Shown here: positions 44,124 to 56,173 of the stretch, piece by piece
Numbering within the stretch: the first letter of the stretch is position 1
Layout: the number at the start of each line of letters is the position of its first letter
NCBI RefSeq assembly: GCF_000496575.1
Contig: NZ_AYKT01000007.1
Coordinates: forward strand, 62,001 to 126,000
Origin: Geobacillus thermodenitrificans subsp. thermodenitrificans DSM 465
Lineage (GTDB): Bacteria; Bacillota; Bacilli; Bacillales; Anoxybacillaceae
Direction of reading: 5' to 3'
Length of the DNA stretch: 64,000 nt
Notes under the pieces: model-generated
The model's database searches: none
What the model saw: only the letters and a program-made list of their open reading frames with translations
Told to the model about the DNA's origin: nothing
Translations under genes and position numbers: made by a program

Positions 44124-45266
44124 GTGCAATTTCGGTTTACGGAAGAACAAGAAATGATGCGGCAAATGGTGCGCGAATTTGCAGCAGCGGAAATCGCTCC
44201 GTTTGTTGAGCGCATGGAGCAAGGAGAATTTCCGCGCCCGATTTTAGCTAAAATGGCCGAGCTCGGCTTAATGGGGATCACTGTTCCGGAACAGTACGGC
44301 GGCGCAGGCATGGACTTTCTTTCGTACATTATCGCTATCCATGAAATTTCGAAAGTGAGCCCGACGGTCGGTGTCATTTTATCGGTGCACACGTCCGTCG
44401 GCACGAACCCGATTTTGTATTTCGGCACGGAAGAACAGAAACAAAAATATGTGACGAAACTCGCTCGCGGTGAGTATTTAGGGGCGTTTTGCCTCACCGA
44501 ACCGAGTGCTGGCTCGGATGCGAAAAGCTTGAAGACAAAAGCGGTGCGTCGCGGCGATACGTATGTGTTGAACGGCTCAAAAATTTTCATCACCAACGGT
44601 GGAGAAGCGGACACGTACATCGTGTTTGCCCGCACGAATCCGGAGGAAACCGGCAGCCGCGGCATTTCCGCGTTTATCGTTGAAAAAGGGACGCCGGGTA
44701 TGGAGATCGGCAAAGATGAAAAGAAAATGGGGTTGCACGGATCGCGGACGGTGACAATCACGTTTGACGACGCTGAGGTGCCAGCGGAAAACTTGCTCGG
44801 CCAAGAAGGGGAAGGATTTAAAATTGCTATGGCCAACCTTGATGTCGGCCGGATCGGCATCGCTGCCCAAGCGCTTGGCATTGCGGAAGCAGCGGTCGAA
44901 CATGCTGTGGCCTATGCCAAAGAACGGGTGCAGTTTGGCAAACCAATTGCCGAGCAGCAAGGCGTGGCCTTTAAGCTTGCTGATATGGCAACGGCGGCGG
45001 AAGCGGCGAAATGGCTCGTCTACCGCGCCGCTTGGTTGCGCGCTCAAGGCTTGCCGTGCGGCAAAGAAGCGTCGATGGCCAAACTGTTTGCCTCGCAAAC
45101 GGCGATGGATAATGCCATCGAAGCCGTGCAAATTTTTGGCGGCAACGGTTATACGAAAGATTATCCGGTCGAGCGGCTGTTCCGCGATGCGAAAATTACG
45201 CAAATTTACGAAGGGACGAGCGAAATCCAGCGGATTGTCATTAGCAAGCAACTGACCAAACAGTAA
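44124..45266 (+). CDS. mmgC: Acyl-CoA dehydrogenase
   Basis: This 380-residue FAD enzyme makes the first desaturation of acyl-CoA and passes electrons to ETF. Family signatures: [19 protein letters not shown] (about residue 123), the FAD/loop region FAIxITNGG-type segment [13 protein letters not shown], and [42 protein letters not shown], where the glutamate in IYEGTSE is the catalytic base. GTG start with AAGGGGGA upstream. It is paralogous to the next gene. I use mmgC because of position after mmgB; chain-length preference is unknown. Confidence 0.9.
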   Translation: MQFRFTEEQEMMRQMVREFAAAEIAPFVERMEQGEFPRPILAKMAELGLMGITVPEQYGGAGMDFLSYIIAIHEISKVSPTVGVILSVHTSVGTNPILYFGTEEQKQKYVTKLARGEYLGAFCLTEPSAGSDAKSLKTKAVRRGDTYVLNGSKIFITNGGEADTYIVFARTNPEETGSRGISAFIVEKGTPGMEIGKDEKKMGLHGSRTVTITFDDAEVPAENLLGQEGEGFKIAMANLDVGRIGIAAQALGIAEAAVEHAVAYAKERVQFGKPIAEQQGVAFKLADMATAAEAAKWLVYRAAWLRAQGLPCGKEASMAKLFASQTAMDNAIEAVQIFGGNGYTKDYPVERLFRDAKITQIYEGTSEIQRIVISKQLTKQ

Positions 45267-45315
45267 TCAAAACAAGGGGAAGAGGATTTTTTATAGAAAA
45301 CGGGGGAATGAAGCG

Positions 45316-46458
45316 ATGAATTTTCAATTGAGCGAAGAACATGAAATGTTGCGGAAAATGGTGCGTGAATTTGCCGAAAACGAAGTGGCGCCTACGGCCG
45401 CTGAGCGTGATGAGGAAGAGCGGTTTGACCGCAGCATTTTCAACAAAATGGCCGAACTTGGCTTAACGGGCATCCCGTGGCCGGAAGAGTATGGCGGCAT
45501 CGGCAGCGACTATTTGGCGTATGTCATTGCGGTCGAAGAGTTGTCGCGTGTCTGTGCCTCGACCGGGGTGACGCTCTCCGCCCATATTTCGCTTGCAAGC
45601 TGGCCGATTTATAAGTTCGGCACGGAAGAGCAAAAGCAGAAGTATTTGCGCGCTTTGGCAACCGGGGAAAAGCTCGGAGCATACGGGCTGTCCGAGCCGG
45701 GAGCAGGGTCTGATGTCGCCTCGATGAAAACGCGTGCCATCAAAGACGGCGACCATTACGTGTTAAACGGTTCGAAAGTATGGATCACGAACGGCGGCGA
45801 GGCAGAGATTTACGTCGTCTTTGCCGTCACTGATCCGGAAAAGCGGCATAAAGGGATCAGCGCCTTTATCGTCGAAAAAGGGACGCCGGGCTTTTCAATC
45901 GGCAAAAAAGAAAAGAAACTTGGCATCCGTTCGTCGCCGACGACTGAGCTCATTTTTGAAGATTGCCGTATCCCGAAAGAAAACTTGCTCGGTCAAGAAG
46001 GGGAAGGGTTTAAGATCGCGATGATGACGTTAGACGGCGGCCGCAACGGCATCGCCGCCCAAGCGGTCGGCATCGCTCAAGGAGCGCTGGATGCCGCTGT
46101 GGACTACGCGAAACAGCGCGTCCAATTCGGTAAACCGATCGCTGAACAGCAAGGGGTTTCCTTTAAGCTCGCCGACATGGCGACAGCCATTGAAGCGGCT
46201 CGGCTGTTGACATACCAAGCGGCATGGCTCGAGTCAAACGGCTTGCCATACGGCAAGGCATCGGCGATGGCAAAACTGTTTGCCGGCGACACGGCGATGA
46301 AAGTGACTGTCGATGCGGTGCAAATCTTTGGCGGCAACGGTTATACGAAAGACTATCCAGTTGAACGGTTTATGCGCGATGCGAAAATTACGCAAATTTA
46401 CGAAGGGACACAAGAAATTCAGCGCCTCGTTATTTCGCGGATGTTGACGCGCGATTAA
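45316..46458 (+). CDS. acdA: Short-chain acyl-CoA dehydrogenase
   Basis: This 380-residue enzyme is the same length as the preceding one and aligns throughout, but differs in the substrate-side segments ([55 protein letters not shown]). The ending [21 protein letters not shown] again has the catalytic glutamate. It resembles B. subtilis AcdA and butyryl-/isobutyryl-CoA dehydrogenases. The neighbourhood with icmF makes a four-carbon substrate plausible. ATG start after GGGGGAATGAAGCG. Confidence 0.9.
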   Translation: MNFQLSEEHEMLRKMVREFAENEVAPTAAERDEEERFDRSIFNKMAELGLTGIPWPEEYGGIGSDYLAYVIAVEELSRVCASTGVTLSAHISLASWPIYKFGTEEQKQKYLRALATGEKLGAYGLSEPGAGSDVASMKTRAIKDGDHYVLNGSKVWITNGGEAEIYVVFAVTDPEKRHKGISAFIVEKGTPGFSIGKKEKKLGIRSSPTTELIFEDCRIPKENLLGQEGEGFKIAMMTLDGGRNGIAAQAVGIAQGALDAAVDYAKQRVQFGKPIAEQQGVSFKLADMATAIEAARLLTYQAAWLESNGLPYGKASAMAKLFAGDTAMKVTVDAVQIFGGNGYTKDYPVERFMRDAKITQIYEGTQEIQRLVISRMLTRD

Positions 46459-46676
46459 TGATAGCAGCGCTTGAACGTTTGAATCGCAGCAGCCGTTTCA
46501 AGGAGCGTGCTCTATGTGCTGCTGCGAGGGGGATCTTCGTGATTTCGGGGACGTGCCGTGCGGGTCATGGCAATGAGTTCGGGGGTGTACCGCACGACAT
46601 GTCTCGTTCTGCCGCAACGGGCAGTCGGGCAGTGCGCCGCCTAGCTGCTAAACGGGAATGGGGGAGAGGAACGTAA
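46459..46676. other. Structured spacer between acdA and the TetR gene
   Basis: 218 bp without a recognisable gene, GC-rich, with inverted repeats such as GCAGCAGC..GCTGCTGC around 46489-46526. No clear terminator or promoter. Confidence 0.4.
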
Positions 46677-47309
46677 ATGAAAAAACGGGAAGTGATCGCA
46701 TCGGTCAAAGATGAAAAGCTCGTGAAAAAACGCCGCAACGAAATGATTAAAGGGGCGATTTCCCTTTTTAAACAAAAAGGTTTCTACCAAACGACAACGA
46801 GGGAAATCGCCAAAGCGTCCGGATTTAGCATTGGCACACTATATGAGTATATCCGCAAAAAAGAAGATGTCTTGTATTTAGTGTGTGACCGCATTTACGA
46901 CGAGGTGCGGGAGCGGACCGAACAAGACCTTGGCGATCATCATGGCACGATTGAAGGATTGCGGCGTGCGATCGCTCACTATTTTCGTGTCGTTGATGAA
47001 CTCGACGACGAAGTGCTCGTCATGTACCAAGAGTTGAAGGCGTTAAGCAAAGAATCGCTCCCATACGTTCTCAATAAAGAGCTTGATATGACGGCTATTT
47101 TCGAGCATATTTTGCGCACATGCGTCGAAAGCGGTGCGCTGCAGCTTTCTGAAAGTGAGATTCGCCTCTTTGCCCACAACATTATCGTGCTTGGGCAAAT
47201 GTGGGCGTTCCGTCGTTGGGCGCTGCGGAAAATGTATACGCTCGAAGAATATATTGAATGTCAGACGGAGTTTTTATTAAAGGGGATTATGGAGAAACAG
47301 AAAGCTTGA
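46677..47309 (+). CDS. TetR-family transcriptional regulator, likely of acyl-CoA metabolism
   Basis: This 210-residue repressor has the TetR helix-turn-helix near residues 25-65 ([51 protein letters not shown]). The C-terminal ligand domain is helical and would bind an acyl-CoA or related effector. It lies between acyl-CoA dehydrogenase genes and icmF and its stop is 17 bp before icmF, so they are co-transcribed. It may bind the palindrome in the fadF promoter, but the effector and sites are inferred. Confidence 0.85.
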   Translation: MKKREVIASVKDEKLVKKRRNEMIKGAISLFKQKGFYQTTTREIAKASGFSIGTLYEYIRKKEDVLYLVCDRIYDEVRERTEQDLGDHHGTIEGLRRAIAHYFRVVDELDDEVLVMYQELKALSKESLPYVLNKELDMTAIFEHILRTCVESGALQLSESEIRLFAHNIIVLGQMWAFRRWALRKMYTLEEYIECQTEFLLKGIMEKQKA

Positions 47310-47326
47310 ACAAAGGGGGAGAGATG

Positions 47327-50300
47327 ATGGCGCATATTTATCGTCCGAAGCATCATGTTCGCTTTGTGACAGCGTCCAGCTTGTTTGACGGCCATGACGC
47401 GTCCATCAACATTATGCGCCGCATTTTGCAAGCGAGCGGCGCCGAAGTCATCCATTTAGGCCATAACCGCTCCGTTGAAGAAATCGTCAATGCGGCCATC
47501 CAAGAGGATGTGCAAGGCATTGCCGTTTCCTCCTATCAAGGTGGCCACATGGAATTTTTTAAATATATGTATGATTTGCTGCAAGAGCGGGGGGCGCCTC
47601 ATATCCGCATTTACGGCGGTGGGGGCGGCGTGATCATCCCGCGCGAAATCAAGGAATTGCATGAGTACGGAATTGCCCGCATTTTCTCGCCGGAAGACGG
47701 CCGTCGCCTTGGTTTGCAAGGGATGATTAATGTGATGCTTGAAGAATGTGATTTTCCAACCGTGACGGCCGTGACGGATGAAATCGAACGGCTCCAAACC
47801 GGCGATGTGCAAGCCATCGCCCGGCTCATTACGCTGTGCGAATATCGCACTGAGGCAGGCCAAGAGGCAGCTGCTGCGGCTGAAGCTGCTATCGAGCAAG
47901 TGAAGACGATGGAAAAACGCGTACCGGTGCTCGGGATCACCGGCACGGGCGGTGCGGGGAAAAGCTCGCTCACTGATGAGCTCGTCCGTCGCTTTTTAAA
48001 TGAAATCCCAGAGATCAAGATCGCTATTTTATCTGTCGACCCGACGAAGCAAAAAACAGGCGGCGCGCTGTTAGGGGACCGAATTCGGATGAACGCCATT
48101 CATTCGCCGCGTGTCTATATGCGGAGCCTGGCGACGCGCCATTCCCGTTCCGAGCTGTCGCCGGCGATTCGCGATGCCATTTCGGTTGTCAAGGCGGCCG
48201 GGTTTGATCTCATCATTGTCGAAACGAGCGGGATCGGCCAAGGCGATGCCGCCATTACTGAAGTGTGCGATGTCTCGATGTATGTGATGACGAGCGAGTT
48301 CGGAGCACCGACGCAGCTCGAGAAAATCGATATGATCGACTACGCCGATTTGATCGCGATTAACAAATTTGAGCGCAAAGGGTCAGAAGATGCGAAACGG
48401 CAAGTGCAAAAACAATATCAGCGCAGCCGCCAGCTGTTTGATCGCGACGTATCGGAAATGCCGGTATACGGCACGATCGCCAGCCAGTTTAACGATCCGG
48501 GCACGAATACGCTCTTTGTCGCACTCGTCGATACGATCAACCGGAAAACAGGGACGAACTGGAAGACAAGTTTAAATACGGTTGCCAACGTTGAAAAGCA
48601 TAACGTCATCATTCCAAATGAGCGCCGCTATTATTTGCGTGAAATCGCTGAGACGGTGCGTTCGTATCATCGCCGCGCCGAACAGCAGGTGGAGATTGCG
48701 CGCCGCTTGTTCCAAATTGAAGGGGCGATTGAAGCGGCCAATGAGCGCGGCGAGTCTGACGATGTCATCCGCGCGCTCGAGACGCTCAAAGCCGATTATG
48801 AAGCGAAGCTGACGCCGGAATCGAAACGTATTTTAGCGACGTGGGAAGAGACGAAGGCGAAATATGCCGCCAAGCAACTTGTGACAAAAGTGCGTGATAA
48901 AGAAATCGTCACTGAGCTGACGACAAAAACGTTGTCCGGCTTGGACATTCCGAAAGTCATCTTGCCAAAATTTAAAGACTACGGAGAAATTTTGCGCTGG
49001 GTGTATAAAGAAAACGTCCCTGGCTCATTCCCGTATACGGCTGGCGTCTTCCCGTTCAAGCGTCAAGGGGAAGACCCGAAGCGTCAGTTTGCCGGCGAAG
49101 GGACGCCGGAGCGCACCAACCGTCGCTTCCACTACTTATGCAAAGAAGACAAAGCGAAACGGCTTAGCACGGCATTTGACTCGGTCACGCTCTACGGCGA
49201 AGATCCGGACTATCGACCGGATATTTTCGGCAAAGTTGGGGAAAGCGGCGTCAGCATTTGTACGTTGGATGACATGAAGAAACTGTACAAAGGGTTTGAT
49301 TTGTGCGACCCGCTTACATCGGTGTCGATGACGATCAATGGTCCGGCTCCGATTTTGCTGGCAATGTTTATGAATACGGCCATCGACCAACAAGTCGAAA
49401 AGCGGGAACAAGAGCTTGGTCGTCCGCTTACGGCGGAAGAGTACGAACAAGTGAAAGCCGCGACGCTGCAAACGGTGCGCGGCACGGTGCAAGCCGACAT
49501 TTTAAAAGAAGACCAAGGACAAAATACGTGCATTTTCTCGACCGATTTTGCCTTAAAAATGATGGGCGATATTCAAGAATATTTCATTAAGCATCGTGTC
49601 CGGAACTATTATTCAGTGTCGATTTCCGGCTACCATATCGCTGAGGCTGGGGCGAATCCGATTACCCAGCTGGCGTTTACGCTCGCCAATGGCTTTACGT
49701 ACGTCGAATATTATTTAAGCCGCGGCATGCATATCGATGATTTCGCGCCGAACTTGTCGTTTTTCTTCAGCAACGGTCTCGATCCGGAATATTCGGTGAT
49801 CGGCCGTGTCGCCCGCCGCATTTGGGCGGTCGTCATGCGCGAAAAATACGGCGCCAACGAACGAAGCCAAAAGTTGAAATACCATATTCAAACGTCTGGC
49901 CGTTCGCTTCACGCCCAAGAAATCGATTTTAACGACATTCGTACGACCTTGCAGGCGCTTCTGGCGATTTATGATAACTGCAATTCGCTCCATACGAACG
50001 CTTATGACGAAGCGATTACGACGCCGACCGAGGAGTCGGTCCGCCGGGCGATGGCCATCCAGCTCATTATTACAAAAGAGTTTGGCCTAGCGAAAAACGA
50101 AAATCCGCTCCAAGGCTCGTTCATTATTGAGGAGCTCACCGACCTCGTCGAAGAAGCGGTCTTGCAAGAGTTCGAGCGGTTAAACGACCGCGGCGGCGTG
50201 CTCGGAGCGATGGAAATGCAGTATCAGCGCGGTAAAATTCAAGACGAATCGCTCTATTACGAGACGAAAAAACATAGCGGGGAACTGCCGATTATCGGCG

Positions 50301-50584
50301 TGAATACGTTCCTCAATCCGAACCCGCCGTCGGAAGATGAACTGAACAACCTTGAGCTCGCTCGGGCGACGTATGAAGAAAAAGAGCTGCAAATCCGCAA
50401 TTTGCGTGAATTCCAAGAGCGGAACAAAGACAAAGTCGGCCCGGCGCTCGAGCGCTTAAAACAAGTGGCAATTAGTGGCGGCAACATTTTCGAAGAATTG
50501 ATGGAAACCGTCAAAGTGGCCAGCCTCGGGCAAATTACCCGCGCGTTGTACGAAGTCGGCGGGCAATACCGACGGAATATGTAG
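47327..50584 (+). CDS. icmF: Fused isobutyryl-CoA mutase (B12-dependent) with built-in G-protein chaperone
   Basis: This 1085-residue fusion interconverts isobutyryl-CoA and n-butyryl-CoA using adenosylcobalamin. In order: a B12-binding domain (residues 1-140; the [18 protein letters not shown] segment has the DxHxxG-type histidine ligand region), a MeaI-type GTPase (about 195-420; P-loop [17 protein letters not shown], then LSVDPTK and INKFERKG), a linker, and a TIM-barrel acyl-CoA mutase domain (about 540-1085; [31 protein letters not shown]). Such single-chain mutases are known from Geobacillus. ATG 47327 has the better spacing to AGGGGGAG than ATG 47324. With fad genes it channels branched-chain acyl-CoA into straight-chain oxidation. 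Confidence 0.96.
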   Translation: MAHIYRPKHHVRFVTASSLFDGHDASINIMRRILQASGAEVIHLGHNRSVEEIVNAAIQEDVQGIAVSSYQGGHMEFFKYMYDLLQERGAPHIRIYGGGGGVIIPREIKELHEYGIARIFSPEDGRRLGLQGMINVMLEECDFPTVTAVTDEIERLQTGDVQAIARLITLCEYRTEAGQEAAAAAEAAIEQVKTMEKRVPVLGITGTGGAGKSSLTDELVRRFLNEIPEIKIAILSVDPTKQKTGGALLGDRIRMNAIHSPRVYMRSLATRHSRSELSPAIRDAISVVKAAGFDLIIVETSGIGQGDAAITEVCDVSMYVMTSEFGAPTQLEKIDMIDYADLIAINKFERKGSEDAKRQVQKQYQRSRQLFDRDVSEMPVYGTIASQFNDPGTNTLFVALVDTINRKTGTNWKTSLNTVANVEKHNVIIPNERRYYLREIAETVRSYHRRAEQQVEIARRLFQIEGAIEAANERGESDDVIRALETLKADYEAKLTPESKRILATWEETKAKYAAKQLVTKVRDKEIVTELTTKTLSGLDIPKVILPKFKDYGEILRWVYKENVPGSFPYTAGVFPFKRQGEDPKRQFAGEGTPERTNRRFHYLCKEDKAKRLSTAFDSVTLYGEDPDYRPDIFGKVGESGVSICTLDDMKKLYKGFDLCDPLTSVSMTINGPAPILLAMFMNTAIDQQVEKREQELGRPLTAEEYEQVKAATLQTVRGTVQADILKEDQGQNTCIFSTDFALKMMGDIQEYFIKHRVRNYYSVSISGYHIAEAGANPITQLAFTLANGFTYVEYYLSRGMHIDDFAPNLSFFFSNGLDPEYSVIGRVARRIWAVVMREKYGANERSQKLKYHIQTSGRSLHAQEIDFNDIRTTLQALLAIYDNCNSLHTNAYDEAITTPTEESVRRAMAIQLIITKEFGLAKNENPLQGSFIIEELTDLVEEAVLQEFERLNDRGGVLGAMEMQYQRGKIQDESLYYETKKHSGELPIIGVNTFLNPNPPSEDELNNLELARATYEEKELQIRNLREFQERNKDKVGPALERLKQVAISGGNIFEELMETVKVASLGQITRALYEVGGQYRRNM

Positions 50585-50731
50585 GAAAGCGTGTTCGTCG
50601 GCCTCCGTCAGCGGCGGCGATCCGCCCTTTGACCGGCACTATACAACCGCTTATGATTCTTCGCTCTCCTAGAGTCAAAACGGGAAATGTTATTGGAAGA
50701 AAATGTATCTCATTGGACGGATAGGTCGGAA

Positions 50732-50767
50732 AGAGGGCTGCCTTTGCTGCGAGGCGGTCCTCTTTTT
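50732..50767 (+). terminator. Terminator after icmF
   Basis: Stem AGAGGGCTGCC/GGCGGTCCTCT (two G-U pairs) followed by five T, 150 bp after the stop. Confidence 0.75.
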
Positions 50768-50876
50768 GCTTTTTTCGCTAAATAGCTAGCATAAACGCCA
50801 ACAATTTGTTTATAATGAATGGTATGTATTCCACTTGCATTCATTTGTTTCATTATATAGAAGGGGAGTGCTGAAT

Positions 50877-51434
50877 TTGAGCCTGCAGCAGCAATACTCG
50901 CCAGAGGAATTGCAGGAGATGTCGTTCGTCGAGTTGGCGAACCTCATTTTGCTTAATAAGCGGGAGGCGCTGCCGTTTGACCAAATCGTCCGTGAAGCAG
51001 CGGCATTGACCGGCGCAACGGAGGACGACATCGCCGCGCGGCTTGCCCAGTATTACACTGATTTAAACATCGACGGACGGTTTATTTGCGTCGGGGAAAA
51101 CGTCTGGGGGCTGCGCGCATGGTATCCGTTTGACCAGACCGAAGACGAAACGGTGACGATTGTCAAGCCGAAGAAGAAGAAAAAAGTGCTTGATGACGAA
51201 TACGACGATTACGAAGAGTTGCTTGACGAAGAAGATCTTGATTATGACGATCTCGATGAATACGATGACGAAGAGCTTGAGGTCGACGACGAAGAGCTGC
51301 TTGAAGATGAGGAGTTCGACCTTGACGAAGATGTCGATTTTGAAGACGACGTGCTCGATGACGAAGAGTTTGAACTGGACGAAGAGCCGCTTGACGAAGA
51401 TCTCGATCTCGAGGAGACAGAGGAAGACGAATAA
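50877..51434 (+). CDS. rpoE: RNA polymerase delta subunit
   Basis: This 185-residue protein increases RNA polymerase specificity and recycling. The N-terminal globular HARE-HTH domain (residues 1-85: YSPEELQEMSFVELANLILL...YTDLNIDGRFICVGENVWGLRAWYPFDQ) is followed by a basic stretch KPKKKKKV and a very acidic Asp/Glu tail of about 75 residues. TTG 50877 has AAGGGGAG eight bases upstream; no ATG fits in frame except one upstream of that site. Precedes pyrG as in B. subtilis. Confidence 0.94.
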   Translation: MSLQQQYSPEELQEMSFVELANLILLNKREALPFDQIVREAAALTGATEDDIAARLAQYYTDLNIDGRFICVGENVWGLRAWYPFDQTEDETVTIVKPKKKKKVLDDEYDDYEELLDEEDLDYDDLDEYDDEELEVDDEELLEDEEFDLDEDVDFEDDVLDDEEFELDEEPLDEDLDLEETEEDE

Positions 51435-51438
51435 CCGC

Positions 51439-51475
51439 TTGACTTTACCGAGGGAACTCGGTACAATGTGTGTTG
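51439..51475 (+). promoter_or_regulatory. Promoter and start point of pyrG
   Basis: TTGACT, 17-bp spacer, TACAAT, beginning five bases after the rpoE stop. Eight bases later the transcript would begin GGGCTC at 51475, the same initial sequence as B. subtilis pyrG. Confidence 0.75.
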
Positions 51476-51540
51476 GGCTCTTAAAAAACGGACGAATGGA
51501 ATAATCGCTCCCTTACATATCGTAAGTGGAGCGTTTTTTA
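51475..51540 (+). promoter_or_regulatory. pyrG attenuator controlled by reiterative transcription
   Basis: The leader starts GGGCTC and ends in a terminator whose 5' arm is CGCTCCCTTAC (51506-51516) and 3' arm GTAAGTGGAGCG, followed by six T. In B. subtilis low CTP causes stuttering at the GGG start, and the added G-tract pairs with the CU-rich arm to prevent termination. All required elements are visible here; the mechanism is transferred by analogy. Confidence 0.8.
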
Positions 51541-51563
51541 TTTGCGCCTTTCGCAAACACTGA

Positions 51564-53195
<1,632 letters not shown>

Positions 53196-53197
53196 CG

Positions 53198-53231
53198 AAA
53201 AAACGGTGTCCGTTTGTCGGACACCGTTTTT
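53198..53231. terminator. Bidirectional terminator of pyrG and ywjG
   Basis: Stem AAAAACGGTGTCCG / CGGACACCGTTTTT with a 5-base loop between convergent genes. Confidence 0.92.
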
Positions 53232-53274
53232 TGATGGTTTCATTCGATGGACGCACCTGTTTTCATAGCGGTGG

Positions 53275-53796
53275 TTACTTATACTCCTCCAAAATTTCAT
53301 CAAGTAGCACAAGCAGTCCGTAGTAGATGAACGAAGCGGTAACCACCGTTGGCATGGCGATGCGGCGGCCATCTTCTGTCGGTACGAGCGGACGCGAGAG
53401 TTTGCTGTCAATATGGATAGCGGCGATATCCGCTAATCCAGGTTCGTCTTTGACAAGCGCTGCGACAGCGACCGTATCAACACCGCGTGCTTGCAGCTGT
53501 TCAACGAGGCGGATCGCCTCTTCATCGTTGGAAAAACGGGCGAACACAAGCGCCCGGTCTGTTTCGTTCCAATCATCGGCCGCCTCCGGTTCGAGGCGCG
53601 CTGCTTTTGGCAGTGAATCCGGGCCGAGAAGGGCAGCAGTGACGACCGCATCCAGCTCGCCTGTCCCATATAGCCAAATGCGCCCGTCGCCAATGGCTGC
53701 TTGGGCGAGCAAGCGCGCTCCGTCCTCCAGCGCCAGTTCTTCATCGGCGGTGATTTTTTGCAACAGTCCGATCGTTTGTGTCGTCAAAATTTTCAT
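53275..53796 (-). CDS. ywjG: DUF2529 family protein YwjG
   Basis: This 173-residue protein is related to SIS-domain phosphosugar-binding folds: LYGTGELDAVVTAAL and RALVFARFSNDEEAIRLVEQLQARGVDTVAVAAL look like nucleotide or sugar-phosphate binding loops. Function unknown. ATG 53796 follows AAGGAGG; a long open frame upstream belongs to the divergent spo0F region. Divergent from spo0F as in B. subtilis. Confidence 0.85.
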   Translation of the reverse strand: MKILTTQTIGLLQKITADEELALEDGARLLAQAAIGDGRIWLYGTGELDAVVTAALLGPDSLPKAARLEPEAADDWNETDRALVFARFSNDEEAIRLVEQLQARGVDTVAVAALVKDEPGLADIAAIHIDSKLSRPLVPTEDGRRIAMPTVVTASFIYYGLLVLLDEILEEYK

Positions 53797-53852
53797 CGTT
53801 CGGCCTCCTTTCGACGTTATTATACAAAACGCACAAATGGCAAGAAAAGCAA

Positions 53853-53881
53853 GCAGGAAATACGTTCGGAAAATGCGAAAC
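53853..53881 (+). promoter_or_regulatory. Possible sigma-H promoter of spo0F
   Basis: GCAGGAAAT (matching RWAGGAWWT in eight of nine positions) and, with about 15 bases between, GAAAC in the -10 position. spo0F has a sigma-H promoter in B. subtilis; the -10 match is poor. Confidence 0.35.
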
Positions 53882-53918
53882 ATTAATAGGGAGAAAAAAG
53901 GAATAGAGGTGCATAACC

Positions 53919-54281
53919 GTGGGGAACAAAATTTTGATAGTCGACGACCAATATGGCATCCGCATTTTGTTAAACGAAGTGTTTCAACGCGAAGGATATG
54001 TGACATACCAGGCGGCCAACGGTATGCAGGCGCTTGAAATTGTTCGCAAACACCATCCCGATCTTGTGCTTCTCGATATGAAAATTCCCGGCATGGACGG
54101 TATTGAAATTTTAAAGCGGCTGAAAGACATTGACCCAGATATTAAAGTGATCATCATGACGGCGTATGGAGAGCTTGATATGATTCAGGAAACAAAAGAG
54201 CTCGGCGCGCTGATGCATTTTGCCAAGCCGTTTGATATCGATGATTTGCGCGCTGCCGTTAAAAAACATATTTCTGTGTAG
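53919..54281 (+). CDS. spo0F: Sporulation phosphorelay response regulator Spo0F
   Basis: This 120-residue single receiver domain takes phosphate from sporulation kinases and gives it to Spo0B. The acidic pocket (DD in [14 protein letters not shown]), phosphorylated Asp54-type residue in [13 protein letters not shown], the threonine in IIMTAYGE and lysine in [11 protein letters not shown] are all present. It has no output domain. GTG start with GAGGTG upstream. Confidence 0.97.
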   Translation: MGNKILIVDDQYGIRILLNEVFQREGYVTYQAANGMQALEIVRKHHPDLVLLDMKIPGMDGIEILKRLKDIDPDIKVIIMTAYGELDMIQETKELGALMHFAKPFDIDDLRAAVKKHISV

Positions 54282-54333
54282 AAGTGCGTTTTTAGCTGCT
54301 GGTACAACTTTAGCAGAATAAAGACTGGAAATG

Positions 54334-54362
54334 TTGCTGTTTTGCTGACAAGTTGGTATGCT
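54334..54362 (+). promoter_or_regulatory. Promoter of fbaA
   Basis: TTGCTG, 17-bp spacer, TATGCT, about 85 bp before the ATG. Confidence 0.5.
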
Positions 54363-54445
54363 TATAACGTAGATGTATTTTGCGCCTGTGGGCCTACGTT
54401 CCGCCATGGCGACAAAGACGACGATCAGCTAAGGAGGATGTAACC

Positions 54446-55309
54446 ATGCCGTTAGTATCGATGAAAGAGATGCTCAACGAGGCGCTGCGCGGCAAATACG
54501 CGGTCGGCCAATTTAACATTAACAACTTAGAGTGGACGCAAGCCATTTTAGCGGCGGCTGAAGAGGAAAAATCGCCGGTTATTCTCGGCGTTTCCGAAGG
54601 GGCAGCTCGCTATATGGGTGGCTTTAAAACGGTCGTCAACATGGTAAAAGGTTTAATGGAAGACATGAACATTACGGTTCCAGTTGCCATTCACCTTGAC
54701 CATGGTTCGAGCTTTGAAAAATGTAAAGCGGCAATCGACGCCGGATTCACCTCGGTCATGATTGACGCCTCCCACCACCCGTTTGAAGAGAACGTCCGCA
54801 TCACCTCGCAAGTCGTTGAATACGCCCATGCGCGCGGCGTTTCTGTTGAGGCCGAGCTTGGCATCGTCGGCGGGCAAGAGGACGATGTCATCGGTGAAGG
54901 TGTCATTTACGCTGATCCGAAAGAATGTGAAGAGCTTGTCAAGCGGACAGGCATCGACTGCCTTGCTCCGGCGCTCGGTTCGGTGCATGGCCCTTACAAA
55001 GGGGAGCCAAAACTCGGATTTGCGGAAATGGAACAAATCCGCGACTTAACTGGCATTCCGCTTGTGCTTCACGGCGGCACCGGCATCCCAACTGAGCAAA
55101 TCCAGCGCGCGATTTCCCTTGGCACATCGAAAATCAACGTCAATACGGAAAACCAAATCGCCTTTACGAAAGTCGTTCGCGAGTTGCTTGCGAAAGATGC
55201 AAACGTTTATGACCCGCGCAAAATTATCGGCCCAGGCCGCGATGCGATCAAAGCGACGGTCATCGGCAAAATGCGCGAGTTCGGTTCGTCCGGAAAAGCG
55301 GCACAATAA
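54446..55309 (+). CDS. fbaA: Class II fructose-bisphosphate aldolase
   Basis: This 287-residue zinc enzyme splits fructose-1,6-bisphosphate in glycolysis and runs in reverse in gluconeogenesis. Visible signatures: [36 protein letters not shown] (catalytic Asp and zinc His, about residues 80-115), [15 protein letters not shown] and [35 protein letters not shown] seven bases before ATG 54446. Begins the cluster fbaA-tal-murA2-glpX. Confidence 0.97.
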   Translation: MPLVSMKEMLNEALRGKYAVGQFNINNLEWTQAILAAAEEEKSPVILGVSEGAARYMGGFKTVVNMVKGLMEDMNITVPVAIHLDHGSSFEKCKAAIDAGFTSVMIDASHHPFEENVRITSQVVEYAHARGVSVEAELGIVGGQEDDVIGEGVIYADPKECEELVKRTGIDCLAPALGSVHGPYKGEPKLGFAEMEQIRDLTGIPLVLHGGTGIPTEQIQRAISLGTSKINVNTENQIAFTKVVRELLAKDANVYDPRKIIGPGRDAIKATVIGKMREFGSSGKAAQ

Positions 55310-55401
55310 CGCGAAAACGGCAAGATCGGCTCAGCAGGCGGCTTTCAGCCGCCGCCCGGGCTTGCCTGCTTGCGCCCAAATCACGGCAAGGAGGGTCACT
55401 T
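55310..55401. other. Spacer with nested inverted repeats between fbaA and tal
   Basis: AGCAGGC (55333-55339) pairs with GCCTGCT (55364-55370), and GGCGGC with GCCGCC inside it. No T-run. Likely an mRNA structure within the operon. Confidence 0.45.
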
Positions 55402-56043
55402 ATGAAATTTTTTATTGATACGGCAAATTTAGAGGAGATTAAACACGCTCACGAACTCGGTATTTTAGCCGGTGTAACGACTAACCCAAGCTTAGTGGCG
55501 AAAGAAAACGTCTCGTTCCACGATCGGTTGCGCGAAATTACGTCGATCGTTTCCGGTTCGGTAAGCGCCGAGGTTATTTCAACTGATGCGCCAGGCATGA
55601 TTGAAGAAGGAGAAGAGCTGGCGAAAATTGCTCCGAACATCACGATTAAAGTCCCGATGACGCCGGAAGGGTTAAAAGCGGTAAAAGCGTTCAGCGAAAA
55701 AGGCATCAAAACGAACGTCACGCTCGTGTTTACCGCCAACCAGGCGCTGTTGGCTGCGCGCGCCGGCGCGACATACGTCTCTCCGTTCCTCGGCCGCCTC
55801 GATGATATCGGCCATAACGGCTTAGAGCTCATTTCCACAATCGCTGACATTTTCAACATTCATGGCATTGAAACAGAAATCATTGCGGCTTCGATCCGCC
55901 ACCCACACCATGTGACAGAAGCAGCTTTGCGTGGGGCGCATATTGCCACCGTACCGTACAAAGTGCTGATGCAATTATTTAACCACCCACTCACTGACCA
56001 AGGAATTGAGAAGTTTCTCGCTGACTGGAATCGGCAACAATGA
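55402..56043 (+). CDS. tal: Transaldolase (short, fructose-6-phosphate aldolase-like)
   Basis: This 213-residue transaldolase transfers dihydroxyacetone units in the non-oxidative pentose phosphate pathway. It starts [35 protein letters not shown] and has the Schiff-base lysine in [16 protein letters not shown] (about residue 83) and [14 protein letters not shown]. Corresponds to B. subtilis YwjH. GGAGGG upstream. Confidence 0.95.
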   Translation: MKFFIDTANLEEIKHAHELGILAGVTTNPSLVAKENVSFHDRLREITSIVSGSVSAEVISTDAPGMIEEGEELAKIAPNITIKVPMTPEGLKAVKAFSEKGIKTNVTLVFTANQALLAARAGATYVSPFLGRLDDIGHNGLELISTIADIFNIHGIETEIIAASIRHPHHVTEAALRGAHIATVPYKVLMQLFNHPLTDQGIEKFLADWNRQQ

Positions 56044-56070
56044 GAATAAGGCCTTTGCCTCCTAGGTTAA

Positions 56071-56113
56071 GCGGGCTGACCTTGCCGCGTTCGGGCTGGG
56101 GAATTCAGCCCGC
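56071..56113 (+). other. Inverted repeat in the tal-murA2 spacer
   Basis: GCGGGCTGA (56071-56079) and TCAGCCCGC (56105-56113), perfect 9 bp, 25-base loop that contains another GC-rich element. No T-run. Confidence 0.45.
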
Positions 56114-56173
56114 CTGACCACTTTCTCGTCCCTAGGGGTGAAGCCAACTTCCGAGCAAAGAAGGGAGACGACG

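Noticed and set aside
44124-46458. Tandem acyl-CoA dehydrogenase genes as a recent duplication
   Set aside because: The two proteins differ over large parts, including substrate-side loops, so they are old paralogs and not a fresh tandem repeat.
51242-51556. 104-codon serine-rich frame on the minus strand
   Set aside because: It is the complement of the GAC/GAA repeats that encode the acidic tail of the RNA polymerase delta subunit.
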